DNA from: DBFJGL01 sp048394785
GTDB taxonomy: Bacteria; Bacillota; Clostridia; Christensenellales; CAG-917
DNA: 40,198 bases
Direction of reading: 5' to 3'
Assembly: GCA_048394785.1 (NCBI GenBank)
Contig: DBFJGL010000045.1
Location: 1-40,198 of the forward strand
The notes below the pieces were generated by a model that saw only the letters and a list, made by a program, of their open reading frames with translations, had not been told where the DNA came from and did no database searches. A program made the position numbers and the translations under genes. Positions 32,825 through 40,198 of the stretch are shown here, in pieces (position 1 is the stretch's first letter; every line of letters begins with the position of its first letter).

Positions 32825-34552
32825 ATGACAAAGAAATTGATGCTCGGCAATGAAGCCATAGCGCGCGGCGCGTACGAAGCCGGCGTTAAAGTGGTATCCG
32901 CCTATCCCGGCACTCCGTCTACGGAAGTCAGCGAGTGCATCGCGGGTTACGAAGAAGTGTACGCAGAGTGGGCGCCCAACGAAAAGGTTGCGTTCGAGGT
33001 GGCGGCAGGCGCGTCGGTGAGAGGCGCAAGAAGTATGGCGTGCATGAAGCACGTCGGCGTGAACGTGGCGGCAGACCCGATGTTCACGTTCGCATACACG
33101 GGAGTCAACGGCGGTATGGTCATACTTGCGGCGGACGACCCGGGAATGCACTCCTCGCAGAACGAGCAGGACACCCGTTTTTACGCAAGAAGCGCGCACA
33201 TTCCTATGCTCGAGCCCTCGGACAGCGCGGAGGCAAAGGACTTCACAAAGCGCGCGTTCGACATATCCGAGAAGTATGACACGCCCGTGTTCATAAGGAC
33301 GACGACGCGGCTTGCGCACTCTCAGAGTTTTGTCGAAGAAGAGGAGAGAGTGGAGCACCCCGTCAAGGAATACAAGAAAGACATAGCGAAATATACGATG
33401 ATGCCGTCCAGCGCAATAGGTCGCCACGTCGCCGTGGAAGCGCGCGAAGACAGACTTATAAAAGACGTCAACGAGTGCGCGCAAAACGTCGTCAACCGCG
33501 AAGAAATGCGCGGCACGGAGATAGGCGTGGTATGCAGCGGCGTGGTGTATCAGTACGTCAGAGAGGCGCTGCCCGACGCGTCCGTGTTCAAACTCGGAAT
33601 GGTATATCCGCTCGCGATAGAGCGCATACGCGCGTTTGCCGAAAAGGTGGACAGACTCATCGTCGTCGAAGAACTCGAACCGTATTTCGAAAATCAGCTC
33701 AAAGCCAACGGCATAGCTTGCGAGGGCAAAAATCTGTTTTCCAAACAAGGCGAAATAAGCGTCGCGATTATAAAGGAAAAGGTGCTCGGCATTAAGACGG
33801 AAACGGAGCAAAAGGATTTGCCCGTCCGTCCTCCGGTTATGTGCGCGGGCTGTCCGCACAGAGGAGTGTTTTATATACTGTCCAAATTGAAGCTTTGCGT
33901 CAACGCGGACATAGGCTGTTACACGCTGGGCGCGCAGGCGCCGCTGAGCGCGGTGGACACAGTGCTTTGTATGGGCGCGAGCGTGGGTATGGCGCACGGT
34001 TTCGAAAAGGCGGCGGGCAGAGAGCAGTCGCGAAAGACGGTATCCGTCATAGGCGACTCCACGTTTATACACAGCGGCATAACGGGACTTATCAACGCGG
34101 TTTACAACAAGAGCAACGTCACGCTCATCATTCTCGACAATTCCACGACGGGAATGACGGGACATCAACAGCACCCGGGCACGGGACGCACTTTGAAAGG
34201 CGAGGACACGAAGGTGCTCGACATCGAGAAGGTAGTGCGCGCGGTAGGCGTGGACAATCTCAGAAAGGTGGACTGCTACGACTTAAAGGGCGTGGAAGAC
34301 GCGGTAAAAGCGTCCGTCGGCGAAGACGGAGTTTCCGTGATAATAGCCAAACGTCCCTGCGCGCTGCTTGACAGAAATTATCCCCCTGCAATGAAGATTG
34401 ATAACTGCAAAAAGTGCGGAATGTGTCTTAAACTCGGATGTCCGGCAATCGAAAAACAGGCGGACGGAAGCGCGAAAATCAATTTCTCGCAATGCGTAGG
34501 GTGCGGACTTTGCGCCAAGGTGTGCAAATTCGACGCAATCAAGGAGGGTTAA
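32825..34552 (+). CDS. iorA: Indolepyruvate:ferredoxin oxidoreductase, alpha subunit
   Basis: Oxidative decarboxylation of arylpyruvates (from Trp, Phe, Tyr) to aryl-acetyl-CoA, reducing ferredoxin. The 575-aa subunit has the pyrimidine-binding part (AYPGTPSTE 26-34, ADDPGMHSSQNEQD 103-116), the CAGCPHRG segment near 340 that opens the thiamine-diphosphate domain, and the GDSTFIHSG cofactor motif near 415. A C-terminal ferredoxin-like domain carries two cysteine clusters (CKKCGMCLKLGC and CVGCGLCAKVCK). The enzyme is oxygen-sensitive, consistent with an anaerobe. The ribosome-binding site is AAAGAGG. Confidence 0.95.
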   Translation: MTKKLMLGNEAIARGAYEAGVKVVSAYPGTPSTEVSECIAGYEEVYAEWAPNEKVAFEVAAGASVRGARSMACMKHVGVNVAADPMFTFAYTGVNGGMVILAADDPGMHSSQNEQDTRFYARSAHIPMLEPSDSAEAKDFTKRAFDISEKYDTPVFIRTTTRLAHSQSFVEEEERVEHPVKEYKKDIAKYTMMPSSAIGRHVAVEAREDRLIKDVNECAQNVVNREEMRGTEIGVVCSGVVYQYVREALPDASVFKLGMVYPLAIERIRAFAEKVDRLIVVEELEPYFENQLKANGIACEGKNLFSKQGEISVAIIKEKVLGIKTETEQKDLPVRPPVMCAGCPHRGVFYILSKLKLCVNADIGCYTLGAQAPLSAVDTVLCMGASVGMAHGFEKAAGREQSRKTVSVIGDSTFIHSGITGLINAVYNKSNVTLIILDNSTTGMTGHQQHPGTGRTLKGEDTKVLDIEKVVRAVGVDNLRKVDCYDLKGVEDAVKASVGEDGVSVIIAKRPCALLDRNYPPAMKIDNCKKCGMCLKLGCPAIEKQADGSAKINFSQCVGCGLCAKVCKFDAIKEG

Positions 34553-34554
34553 AA

Positions 34555-35127
34555 ATGAAAGCGAATATACTTATAGTGGGAGTAGGCGGACAGGGCACTC
34601 TGCTCGCGTCGAGAATACTCGGCGCACTCGCTCTGCGCACGGGCGACGACTGCAAACTGAGCGAAGTTCACGGTATGTCGCAGCGCGGCGGAAGCGTGGT
34701 TACGCACGTAAAAATCGCGCCCGAAGTGGCAAGCCCGATAATAGGGCTCAAAGACGCGGACATCATACTCGCGTTTGAAAAACTCGAAGCGATGCGCTAT
34801 ACCGACTTCTTGAAAGAGGGCGGCGTAATCGCGGTGAACAATCAGGAAATCGCGCCTATGCCCGTAATTACGGGCGCGCGCAAATACCCCGACGGCGCGG
34901 AAGAATATCTCAAAGCGCGCTCGGGCAAACTCATTATGGTCGACGCGCTCGCAATCGCAGAGGAGCTCGGCAACTTAAAGACGGTCAACGTCATAATGAT
35001 AGGCGTACTCGCAAAGAGTCTTGGCATAGCTTTCGACGATATATCCGCCGCGCTTGCCGCGGCAGTCAAGCCCAAACTTTACGATATAAATCTCGCCGCA
35101 CTCAAAAGGGGGTATGAACTTCAATGA
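34555..35127 (+). CDS. iorB: Indolepyruvate:ferredoxin oxidoreductase, beta subunit
   Basis: The 190-aa gamma-domain-type partner of IorA, with GVGGQGT (9-15) and SEVHGMSQRGG (36-46), the signature of 2-oxoacid:acceptor oxidoreductase gamma domains. It starts 2 nt after iorA with AAGGAGGG upstream. I used the ATG at 34555, since the frame upstream to 34438 is iorA sequence in another reading frame. The stop overlaps paaK as ATGA. Confidence 0.95.
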   Translation: MKANILIVGVGGQGTLLASRILGALALRTGDDCKLSEVHGMSQRGGSVVTHVKIAPEVASPIIGLKDADIILAFEKLEAMRYTDFLKEGGVIAVNNQEIAPMPVITGARKYPDGAEEYLKARSGKLIMVDALAIAEELGNLKTVNVIMIGVLAKSLGIAFDDISAALAAAVKPKLYDINLAALKRGYELQ

Positions 35128-36428
35128 GGTACTACGACGAGAAAACGGAAAGAATGAGCAAAAGCGAAATGCAGGCTTTGCAGTCGGAAAGGCTCAAAGA
35201 AGTCGTCGCGCACGTTTACGAGAACGTGGGATACTACCGCGAGAGAATGAACGACATCAAGCTTAAACCCTCCGACATACGCAGTATCGACGACATCGAC
35301 AAACTTCCGTTCACCACCAAGGCGGATTTGAGAGCGCATTATCCGTTCGGCAACTTTGCGGTGCCGCGCAGCGAAATCGTGCGGGTGCACGCGTCGAGCG
35401 GCACAACGGGAAAACTCACCGTTGTGGGACTCACCAAACGCGACCTCGACGATTGGTCTACCTGCGTCGCGCGCGCTTTGGTTATGGCGGGGTGCACCGC
35501 CGATGACGTGGTGCAGGTATCTTACGGTTACGGGCTGTTTACGGGCGGACTCGGGCTGCATTACGGTTCCGAGAAGCTCGGTTCTATGACCGTGCCCACG
35601 TCGTCGGGCAACACTATGCGCCAGATTGCGCTTATGAAAGACTTCGGCACGACGACGCTTGCCTGCACTCCTTCGTACGCGATGGTCATTGCGGAGGAGA
35701 TAGAAAAGAGCGGCGCGGATATTTCGGAGTTCTCGCTCAAACGAGGCATTTTCGGCGCGGAACCGTGGTCGCAGGATATGAAAGAGGAAATCGAGCGCAG
35801 ACTCAACATCAAAGCGTTCGACATATACGGACTGTCGGAAATCAGCGGACCGGGCGTTGCGATGAGTTGCGGCGACAGCTACGGACTGCACGTTATGGAA
35901 GACTTTTTCTATCCCGAAATCGTAGACGGCGACACTTTGCAGCCGGTGGGCGAACGCACGGACGGCGAACTTGTTTTCACGACGCTGCATAAGCAGGGAA
36001 TGCCGCTTTTGCGTTACCGCACGCGCGACATAAGCGCGCTCGACCGTTCGGAATGCGAATGCGGAAGAACGCTTGCGAGAATGAAGCGCGTCAGCGGCAG
36101 AACGGACGATATGCTCATTATCCGCGGCGTAAACGTCTTCCCGTCGCAGATAGAGTCCGTGCTTTACAATACCAAGGAAATCATCGGCTCGCACTATCAG
36201 ATTATCGTAGAGCGCGTGGATAACCTCGACAGAATGGAGATACGCGTGGAAATGTCGCCCGCGTATTTCTCCGACGAAGTCAAGGGCATAGAAGCCGTAA
36301 AAAAGAAGATAGAGCACGATTTGCTCGGCAATCTCGGCGTGGGCGCGAAAGTCACGTTGGTGTCGCCCGACAGCCTGCCGTTAAGCGACGGCAAAACCGT
36401 ACGCATTATCGACAAAAGAAAGGGATAA
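35124..36428 (+). CDS. paaK: Phenylacetate-CoA ligase
   Basis: A 434-aa adenylate-forming ligase for phenylacetate and related aryl-acetates. SSGTTGK (91-97), YGLSE near 235, the hinge around RYRTRD, and RTDDMLIIRGVNVFPSQIE near 331-349 are PaaK-specific. Next to iorAB, the enzyme could work in reverse, conserving ATP from the aryl-acetyl-CoA that Ior makes, or forward, salvaging aryl-acetates. It overlaps iorB by 4 nt. Confidence 0.94.
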   Translation: MRYYDEKTERMSKSEMQALQSERLKEVVAHVYENVGYYRERMNDIKLKPSDIRSIDDIDKLPFTTKADLRAHYPFGNFAVPRSEIVRVHASSGTTGKLTVVGLTKRDLDDWSTCVARALVMAGCTADDVVQVSYGYGLFTGGLGLHYGSEKLGSMTVPTSSGNTMRQIALMKDFGTTTLACTPSYAMVIAEEIEKSGADISEFSLKRGIFGAEPWSQDMKEEIERRLNIKAFDIYGLSEISGPGVAMSCGDSYGLHVMEDFFYPEIVDGDTLQPVGERTDGELVFTTLHKQGMPLLRYRTRDISALDRSECECGRTLARMKRVSGRTDDMLIIRGVNVFPSQIESVLYNTKEIIGSHYQIIVERVDNLDRMEIRVEMSPAYFSDEVKGIEAVKKKIEHDLLGNLGVGAKVTLVSPDSLPLSDGKTVRIIDKRKG

Positions 36429-36438
36429 GGAGGGAGAT

Positions 36439-36834
36439 ATGCTTATAAATCAAATTGCCGTTTTTCTTGAAAACAAACAGGGCAAACTGAGCGGGCTCGT
36501 CAACGCGCTTGCGGACGCAGGTGTCAACGTACAGTCGCTCAACATCGCCGACACCAACGACTTCGGCATAGTCAGAATGGTGACGTCCGACAACGAACTC
36601 GCGCTGAACGCAATCAGGAGTGCCGGATACACCGCGTCTTCCGTCGATTTGGTGGGCGTGGAGGTTGACGACGCGCCGGGTTCGCTCGCGCGTTTTCTCG
36701 CCGTTCTCGCAGAGGAAGGTATTGCGATCGAGTACATTTATTCCTACTCCTTCAAAGAGGGCAGAACGCTCATTCTGTTCAAGACGTCGGAGGTCGAGAG
36801 GGCACAATCCATACTGAATAAGCATAAACTGTAA
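36439..36834 (+). CDS. Tandem ACT-domain protein
   Basis: A 131-aa protein composed of two ACT domains (about 1-66 and 70-131): INQIAVFLENKQGKLSGLVNA and then VDDAPGSLARFLAVLAEEGI. Such proteins bind amino acids, and this type is commonly found next to ior and paaK genes, where it may sense aromatic amino acids. It starts 10 nt after paaK with AGGAGGGAG as ribosome-binding site. Its stop codon is in frame with the alr coding region that follows. Confidence 0.9.
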   Translation: MLINQIAVFLENKQGKLSGLVNALADAGVNVQSLNIADTNDFGIVRMVTSDNELALNAIRSAGYTASSVDLVGVEVDDAPGSLARFLAVLAEEGIAIEYIYSYSFKEGRTLILFKTSEVERAQSILNKHKL

Positions 36835-36861
36835 CCTGACGCGCAAGCGCAGGGAGGGCTT

Positions 36862-37902
36862 ATTCGCATAGGAATATTCGTATCGCTCGATACAATACGT
36901 CGCAATCTTTTGGCGGTGCGGGCGGAAACGTCGGCAAAAAAACTGCTTTTTATGGTGAAAGCGGACGGCTACGGACACGGAGCCGCCGAGGTCGCGTCCG
37001 CCGTAGAAGACGCGGTGGATATGTTCGGGGTTGCAACCGTCGAGGAGGGCGAGGGACTGCGCCGCGCAGGCGTAAAGGCAGACGTGCTTGCGGCGGTGGT
37101 GCCGCCGTCGGATTTGCTTCGCGCAAGCAGAGCGGGCTTAACCGTTGCCATAACGAGCTGTTCTCAAATGAGAGCGGTTGCGAAGCTCGGCAGACGGGGC
37201 GTACGCGTGCCCGTCCACGTAAAACTCGACACGGGTATGCACCGTTTGGGCGTTGAGGAAGACGAGATAAACTGCGTGCTCAACCTTGCAAAACAGTATG
37301 GCGCGGACGTGCGCGGAGTGTATTCGCACCTTCGTATGCCGAATGCCGCGCAAAAGGAAGCGTTTGACAGAATGTCACAGCCTTTCAAGCAGGCATATCC
37401 CGATATAATCAGACACCTTGCTTCGAGTTCCGCGCTTGCGCTCGACGGCTATTCATACGATATGGTGCGAGTGGGTCTGAAAGGTTACGCAAACGCAATG
37501 ACCGTCGCAAGCGAAGTCGTGTCGTCGCGCTTTGTAAGGGCGGGCGAATATATCGGTTACGGCGAAACGGTGTGCAAAACCGATGGTTTTGTGGCAATCG
37601 TATTCGGCGGTTACGCCGACGGAGTGCAGAGAGAAACGCCTTCGAGCGTGCTTATCAGAGGACGCGAGTGTCCCGTAATAGGCAAAGTCTGTATGGATTT
37701 ATTCGCTGTCGTGACGGAGGGGTTTTGCGCAAAAGAGGGCGAAACTGCAATTTTGCTCGGCGGGGAGCTGACCGCAAAAAGAGTGGCGGAACAGCGCAAT
37801 TCCGTGGAATACACCGTCCCCGTCAATTTCGGCGGCAGGGCGCAGAGGATATACTTCGATGACAAAACAGGAAGCAAGGGCGCAAGCCAAACGCGCGATT
37901 AA
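36862..37902 (+). CDS. alr: Alanine racemase (apparent AUU start)
   Basis: PLP-dependent interconversion of L- and D-alanine for peptidoglycan. VKADGYGHG carries the PLP lysine (K33), GYADGVQR the second catalytic tyrosine (Y251), and GKVCMDL the conserved segment near 275. The first ATG/GTG/TTG codon in frame is TTG 36910, which would remove the conserved first strand and helix. Homology continues upstream (RIGIFVSLDTIRRNL) to an ATT at 36862, placed 4 nt after AGGGAGGG. I therefore annotate ATT as the start, giving 346 aa; ATA 36868 is the other option. The last 44 nt overlap the next gene. Confidence 0.85.
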   Translation: MRIGIFVSLDTIRRNLLAVRAETSAKKLLFMVKADGYGHGAAEVASAVEDAVDMFGVATVEEGEGLRRAGVKADVLAAVVPPSDLLRASRAGLTVAITSCSQMRAVAKLGRRGVRVPVHVKLDTGMHRLGVEEDEINCVLNLAKQYGADVRGVYSHLRMPNAAQKEAFDRMSQPFKQAYPDIIRHLASSSALALDGYSYDMVRVGLKGYANAMTVASEVVSSRFVRAGEYIGYGETVCKTDGFVAIVFGGYADGVQRETPSSVLIRGRECPVIGKVCMDLFAVVTEGFCAKEGETAILLGGELTAKRVAEQRNSVEYTVPVNFGGRAQRIYFDDKTGSKGASQTRD

Positions 37903-38431
37903 CCTGATGAGCGACGCCGAGCGAGAATGGGCGTCGGACGCGATAATCGATTGTCTTACGGGCGTCGACGCATTTCGCCGTTCAAAAAGCGCGTTCATAT
38001 ATCTCAACGACGGCGAAGAACCGGATACTCACGAACTTGTCGGACTCGCGCTTGCAATGGAGCGCACGGTGTCCGTTCCTCGGGTGCGCGGCGGCGATAT
38101 GCAGGCAATAGTCATCACTCCGTACAGCAACTTCAAACGCAATCGCTGGGGGATATTGGAGCCCGACCGCGGTATAGAAGTTTTTGACAGCGAACTTGCG
38201 GTAATTCCTATGAGGGCATTCGACGGAATGTCGCGCCTTGGCAGAGGAAAGGGATATTACGACCGCTATCTTCAAAACAAGGAGTGTTTCAAAATAGGCA
38301 TAGCGTTCGAGTGTCAGTTTATAGAAGGACTGCCCGTCGAAGAACACGACGCGCTTATGGATATGGTCGTCACCGAAAAATATATACGGTATAAAGACGG
38401 CAGGCGCGAGCAAAACCCATATTGCGAATAA
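37859..38431 (+). CDS. 5-formyltetrahydrofolate cyclo-ligase
   Basis: Converts 5-formyl-THF to 5,10-methenyl-THF using ATP, returning a storage folate to one-carbon metabolism. The 190-aa product has the N-terminal basic helix with KQEARAQAKR, WGILEP (97-102) and the nucleotide-binding GRGKGYYDRYL (128-138). The ATG lies inside alr with a 44-nt overlap. A GAGG motif (37846-37849) lies 9 nt upstream, and the next in-frame ATG would cut into the conserved start. Confidence 0.93.
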   Translation: MTKQEARAQAKRAINLMSDAEREWASDAIIDCLTGVDAFRRSKSAFIYLNDGEEPDTHELVGLALAMERTVSVPRVRGGDMQAIVITPYSNFKRNRWGILEPDRGIEVFDSELAVIPMRAFDGMSRLGRGKGYYDRYLQNKECFKIGIAFECQFIEGLPVEEHDALMDMVVTEKYIRYKDGRREQNPYCE

Positions 38432-38644
38432 TGCAAATACGCAAAGAGGTATAGGTGCCGCAGTCGGCGCGGAAATAAACGAAAACGGTTTCCGAGCAGG
38501 GCAATGTTAAAGCAGACAGAATTTAAGCGGCAGAACAAATGGTTTATCAATTCAATTTGATAGTTAAACCGTTGGATAAACAAAAATTGCGGAAATTATG
38601 CGAGGCATAAAAATACGGGCAACAGCCGATAAATACGGGAAACA

Positions 38645-39922
38645 ATGAGAGTAGTCGCAGGAAAATACAGAGGAAAAAGACTTTTGTCGCCGTCGGACGA
38701 CAGCGTACGCCCCACCACGGACAGGATAAAGGAAACGATATTCAATATCCTGCAACCGTACGTTGCGGACGCGGTCGTGCTCGACCTTTTCGCAGGCAGC
38801 GGGGCACTCGGCATAGAGTGTTTGTCGCGCGGTGCGAAAGAGGTGGTTTTTGCTGACAAACGGCGCGAAAGCATTGCCCTCGTAAATCAAAATCTCAAGG
38901 GCATAGACGGCAGTTTCAGAGTGATTGCAGGCGATTTTCTCGGAGTGTTGCGCTCGGCGCGGCAACGCTTCGACCTGATATTTTTGGACCCTCCGTACAA
39001 CAGCGGTTTGGGCGAACGGGCGATTGAAACGATTTTACGGCTTGATATTCTGACCGATGACGGTATAATAATATATGAGCACGCCGCAAACGAGCCTTTC
39101 AACTGCGATAAGTTCGACGTCAAAAGCAGGGCAAAAGAGATGGGCTACGTCACCGTTGATTTTATCCGCCGCAAAAGCGTCGCAATGATGGCAGGCAGTT
39201 TCGATTTGTTTACAAACGGACATCTTCAACTGCTTAAAAAAGCCGCCGAGGACTTTGATAAGGTGGTGGTGGCGTGCCTCATAAATCCCGACAAGGAATA
39301 TTTATTCACTCCCGAACAACGCCTCGAAATAATTCGGGCGGCAATTTGCGGAGAGGGAATAAACGCCGCAAACTCCGAAAACAGCGCGGAGAACTTATAT
39401 AAATCCGCTTTGAGTGCCGTTAGCGAAAACGGCATAGCACAGGAAGCAAACGCCGTAAACTCAAAAAACAGTGCGGATAACTCATATCAATCCGCCGTAA
39501 ACGCCGTCGGTAAAAAAGATAGGGCGGAAATGAAGCGCGATGAAAGCGCAGATGGCGGCGGAGCGGCAAACGACAATTATTTGAACGGCTCGTCAATGCA
39601 TTTTTGCGCGCGTTTGGGAGAATGCGAAATAGGCGTAATATATTCCGAAAATACCGCGGTCGACACCGCAAAGCAAGTAGGAGCGCAAATGCTTGTGCGC
39701 GGAGTGCGCAATGAAAAGGACGCCGCTTACGAATGGGAAATGGCGGCGTATAACGAAGCGCGAGGCATAAGCACCGTTATATACGAACTCGCGGAAAAGA
39801 CGGACGTAAGCTCCTCGTCGGTAAAACAAAAACTGCTCGACGGCGACTATTCCGAAATTCCCGCAGGCGCAGAGGATACGGTAAAACGCATAATGAGTAA
39901 ACAAAAAACAGCCGAGAATTAG
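38645..39922 (+). CDS. Fused 16S rRNA m2G966 methyltransferase (RsmD) and phosphopantetheine adenylyltransferase (CoaD)
   Basis: One uninterrupted 425-aa frame. Residues 1-178 are RsmD: MRVVAGKYRGKRL, SAM-binding DLFAGSG (47-53) and catalytic DPPY (115-118). Residues 181-425 are CoaD: AGSFDLFTNGH (183-193) with the TxGH nucleotidyl-transfer motif, the INPDKEYLFTPEQRLEIIRAA segment, VRGVRNEKDAAYEWEMA (351-367) and SSSSVK (389-394). CoaD makes dephospho-CoA from phosphopantetheine. About 90 residues (237-326), low-complexity and repeat-containing, interrupt CoaD where ordinary enzymes have a short loop. In many Bacillota the two genes are adjacent but separate. ATGs at 39185 and 39188 might allow separate CoaD synthesis, but no ribosome-binding site precedes them. 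Confidence 0.9.
   Translation: MRVVAGKYRGKRLLSPSDDSVRPTTDRIKETIFNILQPYVADAVVLDLFAGSGALGIECLSRGAKEVVFADKRRESIALVNQNLKGIDGSFRVIAGDFLGVLRSARQRFDLIFLDPPYNSGLGERAIETILRLDILTDDGIIIYEHAANEPFNCDKFDVKSRAKEMGYVTVDFIRRKSVAMMAGSFDLFTNGHLQLLKKAAEDFDKVVVACLINPDKEYLFTPEQRLEIIRAAICGEGINAANSENSAENLYKSALSAVSENGIAQEANAVNSKNSADNSYQSAVNAVGKKDRAEMKRDESADGGGAANDNYLNGSSMHFCARLGECEIGVIYSENTAVDTAKQVGAQMLVRGVRNEKDAAYEWEMAAYNEARGISTVIYELAEKTDVSSSSVKQKLLDGDYSEIPAGAEDTVKRIMSKQKTAEN
39368..39508 (+). repeat. Internal duplication in the CoaD insertion
   Basis: Two 17-residue repeats, NSENSAENLYKSALSAV (243-259) and NSKNSADNSYQSAVNAV (272-288), with a 29-residue period are also recognisable at DNA level (39368-39421 and 39455-39508). 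The composition is rich in Asn, Ser and Ala, suggesting a disordered, expanding segment. Confidence 0.8.
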
Positions 39923-40198
39923 CGGTTGTTGAACTCGGCGGATGTGATAAACGCATAATGCAACAGCGCGGAATAATAAGCCGACGTGCCGCGAGGTAAG
40001 AAGATGCTGCAACGCCGAAATCAAAGCGTTATACAGATATAATTGGCGTATCATAATAATAACGCGATACAATATGAGAAATATGTGAAGCGTTGTACAA
40101 AACAACGCGTCGTGCAACAGTGTGCAAAACAGCGTGATACCGTATTGTAAAATCAGGTGTTGAGATAACGTCGGCGAGCGGAAAACGTGCGGAAAATG
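39923..40198. other. Intergenic tail of the window with no supported gene
   Basis: 276 nt after the fused gene. It holds several short inverted repeats, for example GCGTTGT/ACAACGC (40093-40111), and A/T-rich stretches. I see no convincing ORF, RNA gene or terminator with a T run. The final ATG at 40196 might begin a gene beyond the window. Confidence 0.5.

Noticed and set aside
39593..40117. Minus-strand frame of 174 codons at the window end
   Set aside because: It overlaps the well-supported CoaD region and its translation (Leu, Tyr, Phe and His rich) has no recognisable domain or ribosome-binding site.

Overview
The window looks like a chromosomal segment of an uncultured Bacillota (Clostridia-like) bacterium of roughly even base composition. 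The evidence is gene content and order: a dnaX-ybaB-recR block, an mcsA-mcsB-clpC operon, an rdgB-yfcE pair, meso-diaminopimelate dehydrogenase, an EndoA-type MazF, and an indolepyruvate:ferredoxin oxidoreductase cluster typical of anaerobes. Several SigA-type promoters can be read with exactly 17-nt spacers (tRNA operon, SIS operon, dinB, galE, dnaX, ddh, pgsA, aconitase-like hydratase). No prophage, CRISPR array or defence island is visible. I assign no genus.

Layout. 1-560 is non-coding accessory DNA: the apparent right end of an IS200/IS605-type element, then two tandem 175-bp units. Each unit begins with the last 20 nt of the nearby tRNA-Lys gene and holds a structured 132-bp core and a copy of the tRNA terminator. 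560-962 is a five-gene tRNA operon on the minus strand (transcribed Gly, Arg, His, Gln, Lys). 1025-4805 (minus) is a coupled operon: SIS-domain sugar-phosphate protein, Na/Pi-type transporter, XTP/dITP pyrophosphatase and YfcE-type phosphodiesterase. dinB (minus) and galE-galU (plus) diverge from one compact promoter region near 6100. 8246-12221 is the arginine-phosphorylation protein quality-control operon (mcsA-mcsB-clpC), without a ctsR gene and with a short McsA. dCMP deaminase and a membrane-anchored SPOR-like protein follow, then dnaX-ybaB-recR.

16431-17315 is a gene-free stretch filled with a dispersed repeat family that also occurs near 12.3, 28.4 and 32.7 kb. Next come a solitary MazF/EndoA toxin gene (minus), ddh, a HAD phosphatase, a lipid kinase (minus), pgsA, valS, three overlapping membrane-protein genes and a DUF2156-GNAT fusion. 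From 28.6 kb there is an aconitase-superfamily hydratase (YbhJ-like) with a near-consensus promoter, an acyl-CoA synthetase, and iorA-iorB-paaK-ACT, which together suggest aryl-amino-acid catabolism through arylpyruvates to aryl-acetyl-CoA. Alanine racemase (apparently begun at an AUU codon), 5-formyl-THF cyclo-ligase and a fused RsmD-CoaD gene end the window.

The best leads are the structured tandem element with tRNA-Lys 3' ends, the RsmD-CoaD fusion with a repeat-containing insertion inside CoaD, the apparent non-AUG start of alr, and the predicted leaderless transcripts of dnaX and dinB. All product names come from reading motifs by eye; no database search was run.
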